This document shows positions 6,347 through 6,504 of a DNA stretch of 6,504 nucleotides, one piece after another (positions within the stretch are counted from its first letter, which is position 1; each line of letters opens with the position of its first letter). A program made the translations under genes and the position numbers. The DNA comes from an uncultured Lachnospiraceae bacterium (GTDB lineage Bacteria; Bacillota_A; Clostridia; Lachnospirales; Lachnospiraceae): positions 1 through 6,504 of the forward strand of contig CAMWWS010000154.1 in the NCBI GenBank assembly GCA_947178085.1. The letters run 5' to 3'. The notes beneath the pieces were generated by a model. It saw only the letters and a program-made list of their open reading frames with translations. It was not told the DNA's origin and searched no databases.

Positions 6347-6444
6347 GTAATCCAAATTCAAGTAGCAAAACAAGTCCTGTATGCAGTCAGCACACTAACA
6401 GACATGATGATTCACTATCTTAATAATCTGAATTACCTATTACT
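6346..6444 (-). promoter_or_regulatory. Long-range pairing between the upstream ORF and the pre-terminator segment
   Basis: On the - strand, AGTAAT (6444-6439) and AATTCA (6434-6429), which lie in and just after the MSNR upstream ORF, can pair with ATTACT (6351-6346) and TGAATT (6360-6355). This gives 12 pairs around a 4x3 internal loop, bringing the upstream ORF next to the anti-terminator hairpin. A ribosome sitting on the upstream ORF would block this stem, a plausible way for leader translation to be sensed. Confidence 0.5.
6358..6405 (-). CDS. Possible second leader ORF (15 codons), weakly supported
   Basis: An ATG at 6405 opens a 15-codon frame, MSVSVLTAYRTCFAT, that ends at 6358, inside the segment that can pair with the first upstream ORF. 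No convincing ribosome binding site precedes it. It is recorded because leaders of ribosome-sensing attenuators often encode stalling peptides of about this size; it may equally be chance. Confidence 0.2.
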   Translation of the reverse strand: MSVSVLTAYRTCFAT

Positions 6445-6447
6445 CAT
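6433..6447 (-). CDS. Leader peptide Met-Ser-Asn-Arg (upstream ORF of the ABC-F gene)
   Basis: ATG AGT AAT AGG TAA is preceded by AAGAGGTG (6453-6460), a good ribosome binding site 5 nt before the start, and lies about 24 nt after the predicted transcription start. A real RBS on so short a frame is hard to explain except as a regulatory upstream ORF. Very short upstream ORFs are known in leaders of ABC-F and erm-type resistance genes, where a drug-stalled ribosome shifts RNA folding toward read-through. The coding bases themselves take part in the long-range pairing at 6346-6444. The peptide sequence matches no stalling motif I recognise. Confidence 0.65.
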   Translation of the reverse strand: MSNR

Positions 6448-6477
6448 TGATGCACCTCTTTCTTTATTGATGGCATC

Positions 6478-6504
6478 ATTTTATCATAAGTGTGGTATGC
6501 GGTC
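6478..6504 (-). promoter_or_regulatory. Probable promoter of the ABC-F leader (-35 cut by window edge)
   Basis: On the - strand TAAAAT (6483-6478) is a 5/6 match to the -10 box. Seventeen bases upstream the window ends in GACC, the last four bases of what would be TTGACC if the two missing bases are TT. TATGAT (6488-6483) is an alternative -10. Transcription would start near 6471, giving a leader of about 295 nt before the ABC-F start codon; apart from the elements listed separately I see nothing else in it. Confidence 0.5.

Overview
The window looks like chromosomal DNA of a low-to-moderate GC Firmicute, most likely a Clostridia/Lachnospiraceae-type gut anaerobe. That placement rests on strong AGGAGG ribosome binding sites, a consensus SigA promoter, Firmicute-type intrinsic terminators and the protein families present. 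It is an inference; no rRNA or marker gene is in view.

Left region (1-2274, + strand): the 3' end of a BmpA-type nucleoside ABC transporter operon. It holds the last 63 codons of the ATPase, then the two membrane permeases (NupP/YufP-like and NupQ/YufQ-like), joined by start/stop overlaps. The substrate-binding lipoprotein is presumably upstream, outside the window. A hairpin at 2345-2375 can end transcription from both sides, because the next operon converges on it.

Middle region (2409-4366, - strand): a compact YtrABC-like operon in the order GntR-family repressor, ABC ATPase, ABC-2 permease. Its promoter is close to ideal (TTGACA, 17 bp, TATACT). A perfect 7-bp inverted repeat sits at the expected transcription start, directly after the -10 box, which is where an autoregulating YtrA-type repressor would bind.

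Between this operon and the next gene (4472-4608) lies a 137-nt structured element. It has a 30-bp terminal inverted repeat with one imperfect pair and further nested hairpins inside. The imperfect pair is A-C on one strand and G-U on the other, which favours an RNA read from the - strand. It may be the terminator of the ABC-F gene, a small structured RNA, or a MITE-like palindromic repeat.

Right region (4652-6504, - strand): a 507-residue ABC-F ATPase of the ribosome-protection (antibiotic resistance) type, preceded by a leader of about 300 nt that looks like a transcription attenuator. The leader contains a probable promoter cut by the window edge, a five-codon upstream ORF (Met-Ser-Asn-Arg-stop) with a good RBS, a segment that can pair with that ORF, an anti-terminator/terminator pair, and a second strong terminator just before the coding region. 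This predicts induction by ribosome-targeting drugs that stall the leader ribosome. The adjacent Ytr-like operon is also of a type known to respond to cell-envelope antibiotics, so 2409-6504 may be a small drug-response island.
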